A stretch of DNA of 54,309 nt, taken from positions 1 to 54,309 of the forward strand of contig DATAWK010000012.1 of assembly GCA_036267255.1 (NCBI GenBank). The letters are read 5' to 3'. Each line of letters begins with the position of its first letter. Position 1 is the first letter of the stretch. The notes beneath the pieces are model-generated. The model did not search any database. It was not told the DNA's origin and saw nothing but the letters and a program-made list of their open reading frames with translations. The stretch comes from DATAWK01 sp036267255. GTDB lineage: Bacteria > Acidobacteriota > Terriglobia > Terriglobales > Acidobacteriaceae. Positions 34,866 through 43,961 of this stretch are shown in pieces. A program made the translations under genes and the position numbers.

Positions 34866-36587
34866 ATGAAACACCAAAAAACACTTGCGACGATCACCAC
34901 ACTTGTTTTGGCGGTTTGCATTGGCTGCATGGCCATCCCCTGCTTTGCTCAGGCCTACGATATTGTAATTACGAATGGGCACATCATTGATGGGACAGGC
35001 TCGCCCTGGTACTCGGGAGATGTGGGAATTCGCGCCGGACGCATTGCAGCAATCGGAGACCTCACGAAAGCCGCGCGCAAGCGTACGATCGACGCGCACG
35101 GTGAAGTTATCGCTCCGGGTTTTATCGACATGCTGGGTCAATCGGAACAAACCATTCTGGTGGATCCACGGCAGCCATCTAAAATCTATCAAGGCATTAC
35201 AACTGAGGTGACAGGCGAAGGCGACTCTGCCGCCCCTCTGAACGATGCGATGATTGAAGCCCGCAAATTGAATCCCGGGACACTGAAGATCATTCCTGAC
35301 TGGCGAACGTTTCGGCAATACTTTGCCCGGCTGGAAAAGCAAGGAATTGGAATCAATTTCGCGAGCTATGTGGGTGCGACCCAGGTCCGCCGAATGGTAC
35401 TGGGAGACGACGACAAGCAGCCAACTGCTGCACAACTGAAAGAGATGCAATCCCTGGTTCGGAATGCCATGCTGGATGGCGCCGTGGGAGTCTCCACGGC
35501 CCTGCAATATCCGCCGGCGCCGTATGCCAAAACGCCTGAGTTGATTGCGCTGGCAACTGTAGCTTCTGAATATGGCGGCATCTACGCCACGCACATGCGC
35601 AGTGAGTCCGGCGCTCTGCTACCCGCCATCGATGAGGCGCTGCTTATTGGTCGCGAAGCCCATATTCCAGTGGAAATCTGGCATCTGAAGGTGGCTGGCA
35701 AAGACAACTGGGGCGAAATGCCACAGGTCGTTGCAAAAATCGATGCTGCGCGCGCGCGAGGCATCGACGTAACCGCCGACACCTACGCCTACACGGCATG
35801 GTCAAACGATCTGGCTGCGTTCATTCCGCCCTGGGCCCACGATGGCGGCGATGCGAAGATGCTCGTGCGATTACAGGATCCGGCAATGCGTGCACGGATA
35901 CGAAAAGACATGCTGACGCCCACCACTACGTGGGACAACCCGTGGCAGGAAATCCCCGGCCCTGCGGCGGTGCTGATCTGCAGCGTGGAGAATCCAAAGC
36001 TTATACCGTTGCAAGGCAAAACACTGGCGCAGATAGCGAAGTTGTGGGGGAAAGATCCGATCGATACGATTTTCGATCTGCTGATTCAAGACAAGGCAGC
36101 CACAGACATCGCGGTTTTTGGCATGTCGCAGCCGGATGTGACGCTGGCGCTGCAGCAACCGTGGGTTTCCATCGACAACGATTCGGAAGGAATATCGCCG
36201 GAAGGCATCCTTGGCCAGGGGCATCCACATCCGCGGGCCTATGGAACGTTTCCGCGAATCTTACGCAAATACGTGCGCGAAGATCATACGTTGACCCTGG
36301 ATGACGCGATTCGGAAGTTCACCGCACTCCCTGCACAGCGCATGCGATTCACTGACCGCGGCGTGTTGAAGCAAGGCATGTGGGCAGATGTTGTGATCTT
36401 CAATCCTGCTACCGTCCGGGACGTGGCGACGTACGCGAAACCGAACCAGCTTTCCCAGGGGATGGATTACGTGTTGGTCAACGGAGTGCCTGTCATCGAC
36501 CAGGGAAAAATGACTGGGAAGCTTCCGGGGAAAGTTTTGCGAGGAGAAGGCTATGTTCCCGACGAAGGCATGGCAGAAAAAAAATGA
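34866..36587 (+). CDS. secreted D-aminoacylase-like amidohydrolase with altered metal ligands
   Basis: N-acyl-D-amino-acid deacylases free D-amino acids from N-acyl forms. The 573-residue protein has a signal peptide (residues 1-29, ending CFAQA). It shows the amidohydrolase start YDIVITNGHIIDGTGSPWY, IYATHMRSES and PVEIWHLKVAGKDNWG (metal His pair), EGISPEGILGQGHPHPRAYGTF and a C-terminal sheet ending LVNGVPVI. The classical HxH after GFID (residues 85-88) is replaced by MLGQSE, and the Cys of TGxCG reads TGEGD. The His pair and later Asp remain. It is first in a run with S9 peptidase, amidase and M28 peptidase, behind region A. Confidence 0.85.
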   Translation: MKHQKTLATITTLVLAVCIGCMAIPCFAQAYDIVITNGHIIDGTGSPWYSGDVGIRAGRIAAIGDLTKAARKRTIDAHGEVIAPGFIDMLGQSEQTILVDPRQPSKIYQGITTEVTGEGDSAAPLNDAMIEARKLNPGTLKIIPDWRTFRQYFARLEKQGIGINFASYVGATQVRRMVLGDDDKQPTAAQLKEMQSLVRNAMLDGAVGVSTALQYPPAPYAKTPELIALATVASEYGGIYATHMRSESGALLPAIDEALLIGREAHIPVEIWHLKVAGKDNWGEMPQVVAKIDAARARGIDVTADTYAYTAWSNDLAAFIPPWAHDGGDAKMLVRLQDPAMRARIRKDMLTPTTTWDNPWQEIPGPAAVLICSVENPKLIPLQGKTLAQIAKLWGKDPIDTIFDLLIQDKAATDIAVFGMSQPDVTLALQQPWVSIDNDSEGISPEGILGQGHPHPRAYGTFPRILRKYVREDHTLTLDDAIRKFTALPAQRMRFTDRGVLKQGMWADVVIFNPATVRDVATYAKPNQLSQGMDYVLVNGVPVIDQGKMTGKLPGKVLRGEGYVPDEGMAEKK

Positions 36588-36813
36588 CCGGATGCTTTCG
36601 ATGCTAACCGAGCCTTCAACTCGAAAAAACGATTCTGGGAAAAACAACCTCCTCTACGATGGAGTTGCTTTTTATGATCGCCCTTTGAACACACGGCTTC
36701 GCAACCGAGATCGTTCCGATCCAACGCATGACGAAAATGGCATATCGCGGCTGCCTGCTTCGTTCTGCATCGCCGCATTTGTACGGTATTTCTTTTTGGG
36801 AGATTTCTCCTTT

Positions 36814-38967
36814 ATGTCGATCCTCAAGCGCCTTGTCTCTTTAGCCATTGTCTTTTCGTCCGTGTTCTCCGTTGTCGCTGCTGCGCAATCTGGGGGAGAA
36901 AAATTCGCTCTCCAGCAGGTAATGAGCGCTCCCTTCAATTCCGATCTCATTGCGGCACCTGTAAAAAATCGGCTGGCATGGCTTACAAATGTGGAGGGAA
37001 AGCGGAACATCTGGGTCGCCACGCCATCCGGCAGTGACCGCAGTTATGTATCCCGGCAGATTACCCAGTATGCGAGTGACGACGGCCAGGAGATCTCGGA
37101 CCTGGAATGGTCTCCAGATGCGGAATCCATTGTTTATGTGCGTGGCGGTTCTACCGATAACCTGGAGAAGATGTCTCCGAACCCCGCCCATTTACCGCAA
37201 GGCGCTGAACAGGATGTATGGCTGGTTTCTCTCGATGGCAGCGCGCCGCGCATGCTTGGGAAAGGCCGTTCGCCTGCCTTCTCTCCCAACGGTGATGCGG
37301 TTGCATGGGTGCTCAACGGGCAGGTGTGGTTCATGAAAACCAATGATCCAGCCGCCAAGCCCGCGCAACTGCTGCGCACACTGGGCAGAAGCGGTTCCCT
37401 CCAGTGGTCGCCCGATGGCAATCGTCTCGCCTTCGTCAGCAATCGCAGGAGCCACAGCTTTATCGGCGTGTATTCCTTTCCGACCAACACGCTCAACTAT
37501 CTCGATCCCAGCACCGATCATGATCGATCCCCCATGTGGTCGCCGGACGGGCGGCAGATCGCTTTCATTCGCATTCCGTATTCCAAGGAAGAAAATTTCG
37601 ATGGAGATCAGCGCTTTGGGCAGCCGTGGTCGATACGGATTGCAGATGTCGGGACCGGTGAAGGTCATCAAATCTGGAAGGCCAACGCGGGTCCCGGCAG
37701 CGTCTTTCGCGGGGTCGATGCCGACCACCAGGTATTCTGGGGCGCGGACGATCATCTCGTTTTCCCTTGGGAGGGCGATGGCTGGACGCATCTCTATGCT
37801 GTTTCCACGCAAGGAGGCGCGGCTACCCTGCTGACGCCAGGAAGTTTTGAAGTAAAAGATGTCTCCATCAGTCCAGACGGCAAGACCATGGTGTACTCTT
37901 CCAATCAAAACGACATCGATCGGCGGCATGTGTGGAAAGTTGCTGTCTCCGCAAGCAGCCCTGTGGAGCTGACTCCGGGCACTGGCATTGAAACCGTGCC
38001 GGTCATTACCAGCGACGACCAGACTGTCGCGGTGCTGCGCTCAGATGCGCGCATTCCCATACGGCCAGCGATTCTCACCAACTCCGGCAAGCTGCAGGAT
38101 CTCGCACCACAGACCATTCCTGCAAGTTTTCCAGCTGCGAGCATGGTCGTCCCGCAACAGGTCATCTTCAATGCGGCAGATGGCATGCGGATTCATGGAC
38201 AGTTATTCCTCCCAGCCAATTCCGACAATTGTGTGCGGCATCCGGCCATCGTCTTTGTGCACGGCGGGTCTCAGCGCCAGATGCTGCTGGGCTGGCATCC
38301 CATGGGATATTACTCAAACTCCTACGCCATGAACCAGTACCTTGTCAGCCGCGGATATATTGTGCTGTCGGTCAATTACCGCAGCGGCATCGGATATGGA
38401 CTGAACTTCCGCGAGGCATTGGACTACGGCGCCACCGGGGCCAGTGAGTTCCGCGATGTGGAAGGCGCAGGCCTCTATCTGCGCAGCCGTTGCGATGTCG
38501 AACCGACGCACATCGGTATTTGGGGAGGAAGTTGGGGCGGCTTCTTGACAGCCATTGCGTTGGCCCGCGCCTCCGATCTGTTTGCCGCAGGCGTTGACAT
38601 GTCCGGAGTGCATGACTGGAACATCGACCATCCGGGAAATTTTTCCATCTCCGATACGGCTCCGGACCCGAATGCCCGTTGGCAGCTCGCGTGGCGATCC
38701 TCACCGCTGGCGTCGGTCAAAAGATGGCATTCCCCGGTGCTTCTGATCCAGGGCGATGACGACCGAGAAGTGCCGTTTTTACAGTCGGTGCAATTAGCTG
38801 CGGCGCTGCGCCAGCAGGGGGTCGCGTTCCAGGAACTCATTTTCCCCGATGAGGGCCACGACTTTCTTCTGCACCGCACATGGGTCGCGGCGTATGCAGC
38901 CGGCGCGAAGTTCTTCGATAAGCAGTTGAAGTCTACCGCCCAAAATACAGGGACGGTGACACATTGA
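36814..38967 (+). CDS. secreted S9-family prolyl-oligopeptidase-like serine peptidase
   Basis: From ATG at 36814 the product has 717 residues and a signal peptide (ends SVVAAAQ). An open upstream frame to 36553 lacks homology. The N-terminal two thirds are a beta-propeller with repeated (W)SPDG(R/K/N) motifs (SPDAESIVY, SPNGDAVAW, SPDGNRLAF, SPDGRQIAF, SPDGKTMVY). The C-terminal alpha/beta hydrolase domain has Ser573 in GIWGGSWGGF, Asp at about 650 in QGDDDREVPF and His682 in DEGHDFLLH. It resembles acylaminoacyl- or dipeptidyl-peptidases that trim short peptides. A 226-bp gap separates it from the aminoacylase. Confidence 0.92.
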   Translation: MSILKRLVSLAIVFSSVFSVVAAAQSGGEKFALQQVMSAPFNSDLIAAPVKNRLAWLTNVEGKRNIWVATPSGSDRSYVSRQITQYASDDGQEISDLEWSPDAESIVYVRGGSTDNLEKMSPNPAHLPQGAEQDVWLVSLDGSAPRMLGKGRSPAFSPNGDAVAWVLNGQVWFMKTNDPAAKPAQLLRTLGRSGSLQWSPDGNRLAFVSNRRSHSFIGVYSFPTNTLNYLDPSTDHDRSPMWSPDGRQIAFIRIPYSKEENFDGDQRFGQPWSIRIADVGTGEGHQIWKANAGPGSVFRGVDADHQVFWGADDHLVFPWEGDGWTHLYAVSTQGGAATLLTPGSFEVKDVSISPDGKTMVYSSNQNDIDRRHVWKVAVSASSPVELTPGTGIETVPVITSDDQTVAVLRSDARIPIRPAILTNSGKLQDLAPQTIPASFPAASMVVPQQVIFNAADGMRIHGQLFLPANSDNCVRHPAIVFVHGGSQRQMLLGWHPMGYYSNSYAMNQYLVSRGYIVLSVNYRSGIGYGLNFREALDYGATGASEFRDVEGAGLYLRSRCDVEPTHIGIWGGSWGGFLTAIALARASDLFAAGVDMSGVHDWNIDHPGNFSISDTAPDPNARWQLAWRSSPLASVKRWHSPVLLIQGDDDREVPFLQSVQLAAALRQQGVAFQELIFPDEGHDFLLHRTWVAAYAAGAKFFDKQLKSTAQNTGTVTH

Positions 38968-39028
38968 ATGCGGTGTTGAAAAACTCAGCATCTGGGATGA
39001 TGAATCGTAAAAAGCGGAGGGGTATCTT

Positions 39029-40693
39029 ATGCGGCGAAGCAGTTTTTTCTATCTTGTAGTTTGCATCGCAGGCTTGATGGCAGGAGTGCCGCAGCTTGCT
39101 GCGCAGCCTTTAAGCGGCAACAAGCAACGCGTTCAGAGCACCAGTGCCAACACCATGGATCGGGATCTGATGGAGATTACGGTGCCGCGCCTGGAGAAGC
39201 TGTATGCGAAGCATCGGTACACGGTAACGGAGGTAACGCAATGGTATCTCAACCGCATTGATCGCTATGACGGAACCTACCGGGCAATCCTATATCTCGA
39301 CAAAGCTGGAGCGCTGCGGAGAGCAGCGGAGGAAGACGCAGAACCGAAGAATGCAAAGCATGGAATACTGTGGGGCGTGCCGATTGTAGTGAAGGCGAAT
39401 ACAAGCGTGAAGGGTTGGGTGACGAGTGCCGGCTGGAAGGGATTTCTAAAGCCGGGCGAGGAACTGGTGGCACCGCGAGATGCGATGGTGGTGCAACGAC
39501 TTCGAGAAGCAGGAGCGGTGCTTCTGGGGCAGACAAATATGCCAGACTTTGCGTTTAGCGATACGACCAGGAGTACAGCTGGCGGACGGACCGGAGACGC
39601 GTACGACGTAAGATTCTCCCCAGGTGGATCTTCGGGAGGAACTGCCGTTGCCGTGGCGGCAAACTTTGCGGTCCTGGGCACGGGAACGGATACGGCCAAT
39701 TCGGTACGGCAGCCGGCAGCCAACAACAGCCTGGTCGGCATGCTACCAACCAGAGGGCTTACGAGCATTGCCGGAATTAATCCGCTGGATTGGATGCGCG
39801 ACAATACGGGACCACTGGCGCGGGATGTTACGGATGCAGCAATTGCATTGGACGCAATGCAGGCGGAGGACCCACTGGATGCGCGGACCAAGGGGAGCGC
39901 GCAGAAGGCAGAAGCCGGTCCGTATACGCGGTATTTGAAGAAAGACGCACTCAAGGGGAAACGATTCGGAGTACCGTGGTTTGTGCTGGAGGGATCGCCG
40001 GATGTGTACGGGACTGGGCCGGGTGCTCCGGCGAACGGTGGGGCTGTTGTACCCGAGACGCGAGCTGCTTTTATGAAGGCAGTCGAACAGCTGCGGGCCG
40101 CGGGAGCAACGGTGATCATTGATAAAGAGATTCTGCCGGAGAGTTTCTACGCCGACAATCGGAAGGTAAATCCGCAGCCTTATCGCAAAGAAGGAGTCAA
40201 TCGCTTTCTTCAGGAGTTTGGCCCTCCGCAGTACCACTCTGTAGCCGAATTTGAAGCGGCTACGGGGAACAAGCTCCCTGCTTTCATGCTTGGTGGCACT
40301 ACTCCGCAGAAGCTGATTGAGACAGACCCACAAAGCGAAGCAAACTTCTGGGGACCGCAACGAGTGTCGCTGGCAGAATATGAGGCGACGAGGAAGCGGT
40401 GGCATCTGGACGGTTTCGTGTATCCGGCAATGCAGGAACCATCGTACGACGAAACAGTTCCCGGTGCTTCGACGTGGGGGCCACCCACCGAGACGGCATG
40501 GGTGAACCGGATTGGGATTCCGGCAGTGTCGGTACCGGGAGGCTTCTACGCGAACGGCCTGCCGTTTGGGCTGGAAATCTCCGGTGTGCGATGGAAAGAC
40601 GGCGATCTACTCGGCTATGCCTACGCATATGAACAGGCGACGCACAATCGCAGACTACCGAAGCTGGTGGAAGGACAAAGAAAGAGTGAATGA
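39029..40693 (+). CDS. secreted amidase-signature family enzyme
   Basis: The 554-residue protein has a signal peptide (MRRSSFFYLVVCIAGLMAG..LAAQ). Its amidase-signature triad consists of Lys in GVPIVVKANTSVKG, the bridging Ser in SPGGSSGGTAVAVAA, and nucleophile Ser in GTDTANSVRQPA. The nucleophile loop differs slightly from the usual DTGGSIR. Such enzymes hydrolyse amides, including peptide amides and peptidoglycan-related amides. Export rules out a GatA role. ATG follows GGAGGGG at proper spacing. It lies 61 bp after the S9 gene and 1 bp before the M28 gene. Confidence 0.9.
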   Translation: MRRSSFFYLVVCIAGLMAGVPQLAAQPLSGNKQRVQSTSANTMDRDLMEITVPRLEKLYAKHRYTVTEVTQWYLNRIDRYDGTYRAILYLDKAGALRRAAEEDAEPKNAKHGILWGVPIVVKANTSVKGWVTSAGWKGFLKPGEELVAPRDAMVVQRLREAGAVLLGQTNMPDFAFSDTTRSTAGGRTGDAYDVRFSPGGSSGGTAVAVAANFAVLGTGTDTANSVRQPAANNSLVGMLPTRGLTSIAGINPLDWMRDNTGPLARDVTDAAIALDAMQAEDPLDARTKGSAQKAEAGPYTRYLKKDALKGKRFGVPWFVLEGSPDVYGTGPGAPANGGAVVPETRAAFMKAVEQLRAAGATVIIDKEILPESFYADNRKVNPQPYRKEGVNRFLQEFGPPQYHSVAEFEAATGNKLPAFMLGGTTPQKLIETDPQSEANFWGPQRVSLAEYEATRKRWHLDGFVYPAMQEPSYDETVPGASTWGPPTETAWVNRIGIPAVSVPGGFYANGLPFGLEISGVRWKDGDLLGYAYAYEQATHNRRLPKLVEGQRKSE

Positions 40694-40694
40694 G

Positions 40695-42347
40695 ATGTCG
40701 CTGAAAGCAGGTACGGTAGCGAAGCGCAATCCGATCTTTCAGAGAGGCTTTTGCGCAGCCCTCGTTGCCGTACTCGTTTTCTTTTCGCGGCCGGCTGTCC
40801 CGCAAGTTACACCGAACCGAGGGTTGCAACAGGCAGCCGCCTTGATTCAACCGGCAGATCTGAAAGCCGATCTATATTTCCTGGCTTCGGATGATCTTGG
40901 CGGACGAGATTCAACCAGCCTGGAAGATCATATTGCCACGGACTATATCGCCGCAGAGTTCATGCGGCTGGGCCTCAAGCCCGTAGGAGACGCAGGCACG
41001 TACTTTCAGAAGATGAACATTATCACGGGCGATCTGGACCGCCAACACACAACCTTGACGGCCAAGGTTGGCGGCGTGGACCACCATTACACCATCAGCC
41101 AGGATTTCTGGTGGGCCCACCAGAGCTTACACCCCATGACAGCATGTGGTCCCATTGTCTTTGCCGGCTACGGCATCAACGCTCCTGAGTTCGGCTATAA
41201 CGATTTTTCCGGCATCAATCTGAAGGGGAAAATCGCACTCGTGCTGGGTCGCGAGCCTCAGGCAAACGATCCCCGATCGAAATTCATGGGTACGTTCGAC
41301 ACCTACCATGCGTTTCAAAGAGAGAAAATTGAAGAGCTACGGAAGCAGGGCGTTGCGGGACTGCTAATTGTTCAGGACCGGGTTCCTCGTGGCACCAAGC
41401 CGATCCCAGCCAGTTCCCCACGTGCGTCCGGCGGACCTTCCTATGCCCTGGCAGGCGAGATGTGGGACATCCCTGTCTTCACGATTCGGCGAGATGTGGC
41501 GGACCAGTTGCTAAAGCCGGCTGAAAAGACCGTCGATGCGCTTCAAGCGGAGATCGACAGGACAACACATCCCGATTCACTGGATATACCGAACAGTTCC
41601 GCATGCATGTCCAAAGCTTTCACCAACCTTCAAACCCGGCAAGGCCGCAACGTCGTCGGCCTCCTCGAAGGCTCCGATCCCAAGCTTAAGGCGCAAACGA
41701 TCATTGTGAGCGCACACCACGACCACATGGGAGTTAGAAACGGACACATCTATCACGGCGCAGATGACGATGGGTCGGGCATTGTGGGCGTCATGGAAAT
41801 TGCCAAAGCTCTTGTAAAAGGAAATATCCGTCCCAAACGGAGTGTGCTATTTATCGCCTACGATGGCGAGGAGCGCGTTTACCTCGGATCGTATTACTAC
41901 GTGACGCATCCAATCGTTCCGCTCGACCATACGGTAGCCAACCTGAACATGGACATGATCGGACGAAATGAGAATGATCCCAACTGGCCAATGCCGGCGG
42001 ATGGCAATGTCAATATGGTTAACGTCCTGGGAACTCGCTACAATCCTGTCCTCAGACAGATCATTGACCAGGAAAACCGGCAAGAGGGATTGAAGCTCGA
42101 TTACAAGATGGATGTTGTGGATCCCGATTCGCTATGGTCACGCAGCGACCAATTCTGGTTTGCCGCCCTGCATATCCCGCAGGTAGAGTTCCAGACGGGC
42201 CTGCATCCGGATTACCACACCGACAATGACACCTGGAACCGTATCAACTATCCCAAGCTGACGAAGATCATTCGCCTGGTCTTCCTGTCTACCGCAGACC
42301 TGGCAGACTCTGACAAGAAAATTCCGTTTACTGCACAGGGCCACTGA
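40695..42347 (+). CDS. secreted M28-family zinc metallopeptidase with PA domain
   Basis: ATG at 40695 follows the amidase stop by one base and gives 550 residues with a signal peptide (hydrophobic FCAALVAVLVFFSRPAVPQ). The frame is open further upstream inside the amidase gene, but that part is a shadow. A protease-associated domain occupies about residues 140-300. The catalytic domain has ligands in SAHHDHMG, GADDDGSGIVGVMEIAKAL, YDGEERVYLGS (catalytic and metal Glu), LNMDMIGRNE and GLHPDYHTDNDT. M28 enzymes are aminopeptidases or carboxypeptidases acting on short peptides. Confidence 0.92.
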   Translation: MSLKAGTVAKRNPIFQRGFCAALVAVLVFFSRPAVPQVTPNRGLQQAAALIQPADLKADLYFLASDDLGGRDSTSLEDHIATDYIAAEFMRLGLKPVGDAGTYFQKMNIITGDLDRQHTTLTAKVGGVDHHYTISQDFWWAHQSLHPMTACGPIVFAGYGINAPEFGYNDFSGINLKGKIALVLGREPQANDPRSKFMGTFDTYHAFQREKIEELRKQGVAGLLIVQDRVPRGTKPIPASSPRASGGPSYALAGEMWDIPVFTIRRDVADQLLKPAEKTVDALQAEIDRTTHPDSLDIPNSSACMSKAFTNLQTRQGRNVVGLLEGSDPKLKAQTIIVSAHHDHMGVRNGHIYHGADDDGSGIVGVMEIAKALVKGNIRPKRSVLFIAYDGEERVYLGSYYYVTHPIVPLDHTVANLNMDMIGRNENDPNWPMPADGNVNMVNVLGTRYNPVLRQIIDQENRQEGLKLDYKMDVVDPDSLWSRSDQFWFAALHIPQVEFQTGLHPDYHTDNDTWNRINYPKLTKIIRLVFLSTADLADSDKKIPFTAQGH

Positions 42348-42431
42348 TGATTTCGCCACCATCCTAGACCTCTACAGGGAAACCAGCCTATCTGCTTTGC
42401 CCATTTCATTGGGCATGCCTGCCAAAGATTC

Positions 42432-42449
42432 ATGCAAATAAAGTTGCGC
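42432..42449. promoter_or_regulatory. operator candidate C: ATGCAA-N6-TTGCGC
   Basis: The left arm is perfect and the right arm has two changes, with the same 6-base spacer. It is preceded by TTC, as is A1 (TTCATGCAAA). Its centre is 123 bp from that of site D. Confidence 0.5.
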
Positions 42450-42550
42450 GCTTGTCTATACCAATATAATATGCAGTTTGGTCCTTGCCTTGTTTCGAAG
42501 TCAGATTTTTTTATTTTTGGATATCGCATAAACACTGCAATGGATATTGA

Positions 42551-42576
42551 GCATATGCAATAAATATTGCATATGC
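42551..42576. promoter_or_regulatory. operator candidate D: long perfect palindrome containing ATGCAA-N6-TTGCAT
   Basis: Two 12-bp arms, GCATATGCAATA and TATTGCATATGC, flank a 2-base centre. The inner part (42555-42572) has exactly the ATGCAA-N6-TTGCAT geometry. It lies 234 bp before the racemase start. It is the strongest dyad in the window. Confidence 0.75.
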
Positions 42577-42809
42577 CGCAGTAGCGGCGATTGAGGCATA
42601 TTATGCCAGTGCTTTTATCCATCTCTGTCGCGATTGAGGTTCCTTCTTTATGCGATCCGGACGTGCCCTCGCTCGATATTGCATTCCCAAGGACATTAGA
42701 GATTTTTACCAACCACGCAAATGAAATTTGTCTATGTGTTCCGGCTCAAATGTGGAGTAAAGCAGTTTCAGCGGAAACTTAATGCCGCAACATGTATTTT
42801 GGAGAAGAT

Positions 42810-43940
42810 ATGAAGATCGAAGCCATTACAGCAAGAGAACTGAGTATGCGCCTTATTAAGCCGTTTGAAACCAGCTTTGGAGTTACCCACAACCGTCGAA
42901 TTCTATTGATTCAATTGCACACGGATGAAGGAAGCGGGTGGGGCGAGCTCTCTGCTGGCGAGAGGCCCTTTTACAACTCGGAGACCACAGATACCGGGTG
43001 GATTATCATTGAGAAATTTATTGCTCCAATGCTACTGGGAAAGACCATCAAGAACGCTGAAGAAGCGCTCCGTCTAATGGCTCCGATACGTGGCCATGAG
43101 ATGGCCAAAGCCGCACTCGAAAATGCCGTATGGGATGTTCTGGCCAGGAGCCAGTCCGTCAGCCTCAGCAATCTGCTTGGTGGAACCCGCAAGGAAATTT
43201 CATGCGGTGTGTCGTTAGGCATACAGGCGGATACGGGCGTTTTATTGTCCGCGATTGCTAAGGAGCTGAGTGCTGGATACCAACGGATAAAGCTGAAAAT
43301 CAAACCAGGTAAAGATATTGCTGTGTTGCGCGCTGTTCGTGAGAAATACCCGGACATTAACCTTACGGTAGATGCCAACTCTGCGTATAGTTTGGACGAT
43401 GTGCCACTCTTACGGCAATTGGAAGAGTTCAACCTTACCTACATTGAGCAACCTTTGCGTTGGAACGATATTTACCAGCATTCATTGCTGCAACGTCAAC
43501 TGGCGACTCCAATCTGTCTGGATGAAAGTATCCATAGCCTGGAAGATGCGGAGACCGCAATTGCCCTGAATGCGTGCCGCATCATCAATATCAAACTCGG
43601 ACGCGTATCCGGCCATACGGAAGCTCGAAAGATTCAAGCTTTTGCCTTGCAGAATGGGATTCCCGTTTGGTGTGGGGGGATGCTGGAATCAGGTATCGGA
43701 CGTGCACACAATATTGCCATGTCGTCGCTTCCTGGGTTTATTTTTCCGGGCGATGTCTCGGCAAGCAAACGTTACTGGGAAGAGGACATTATTGAGCCTG
43801 AAGTAGAAGTCAGCAACAAGGGCATCATTACGGTTCCTACGGCTCCAGGTATTGGATACGCCGTGAAGCAGAAGAAAATTGAGCAACTGACCGTTCACCA
43901 GGAATACTGGCCAGCTGCGCAGGCCGTAGCAGTTCGATAA
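42810..43940 (+). CDS. enolase-superfamily N-acylamino-acid racemase / o-succinylbenzoate synthase (NSAR/OSBS family)
   Basis: The 376-residue protein (ATG at 42810 after GGAGAAG) follows the OSBS/NSAR family closely: KPFETSFGVTHNRRILLI, GWGELSAGERPFYNSET, GHEMAKAALENAVWD and CGVSLGIQ. Active-site residues are Lys161 and Lys163 (IKLKIKPG), metal ligands Asp188 (VDANSAY), Glu213 (IEQPL) and Asp238 (CLDES), and Lys262 (NIKLGRVSG). PVWCGGMLESGIGRA and PGDVSASKRYW also match. Members either make o-succinylbenzoate for menaquinone or racemise N-succinyl/N-acyl amino acids. The neighbours (aminoacylase, peptidases, gamma-glutamyltransferase; no men genes) favour racemase activity. A dipeptide epimerase is a less likely alternative. 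Confidence 0.85.
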   Translation: MKIEAITARELSMRLIKPFETSFGVTHNRRILLIQLHTDEGSGWGELSAGERPFYNSETTDTGWIIIEKFIAPMLLGKTIKNAEEALRLMAPIRGHEMAKAALENAVWDVLARSQSVSLSNLLGGTRKEISCGVSLGIQADTGVLLSAIAKELSAGYQRIKLKIKPGKDIAVLRAVREKYPDINLTVDANSAYSLDDVPLLRQLEEFNLTYIEQPLRWNDIYQHSLLQRQLATPICLDESIHSLEDAETAIALNACRIINIKLGRVSGHTEARKIQAFALQNGIPVWCGGMLESGIGRAHNIAMSSLPGFIFPGDVSASKRYWEEDIIEPEVEVSNKGIITVPTAPGIGYAVKQKKIEQLTVHQEYWPAAQAVAVR

Positions 43941-43961
43941 TATGTTACGCTGTAACGGCTT

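Larger units (their letters stand above)
42348..42809. other. 462-bp intergenic region C/D upstream of the racemase gene
   Basis: No credible gene. It contains two N6 dyads of the same type as in regions A and B (listed separately), a smaller GGCATA-T-TATGCC palindrome at 42595-42607, and a TATAAT-like element near 42467. The block-wise similarity of A and B is not clearly present beyond the dyads. Confidence 0.6.

Noticed and set aside
40512..40694. Extended N-terminus of the M28 peptidase
   Set aside because: It lies within the amidase coding region in another frame, and the signal peptide begins only after ATG at 40695.
42810..43940. Calling the enolase-superfamily gene a dipeptide (L-Ala-D/L-Glu) epimerase or menC outright
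   Set aside because: Motifs match the OSBS/NSAR family better than dipeptide epimerases, and no other men genes are near. The racemase call is preferred but left open.
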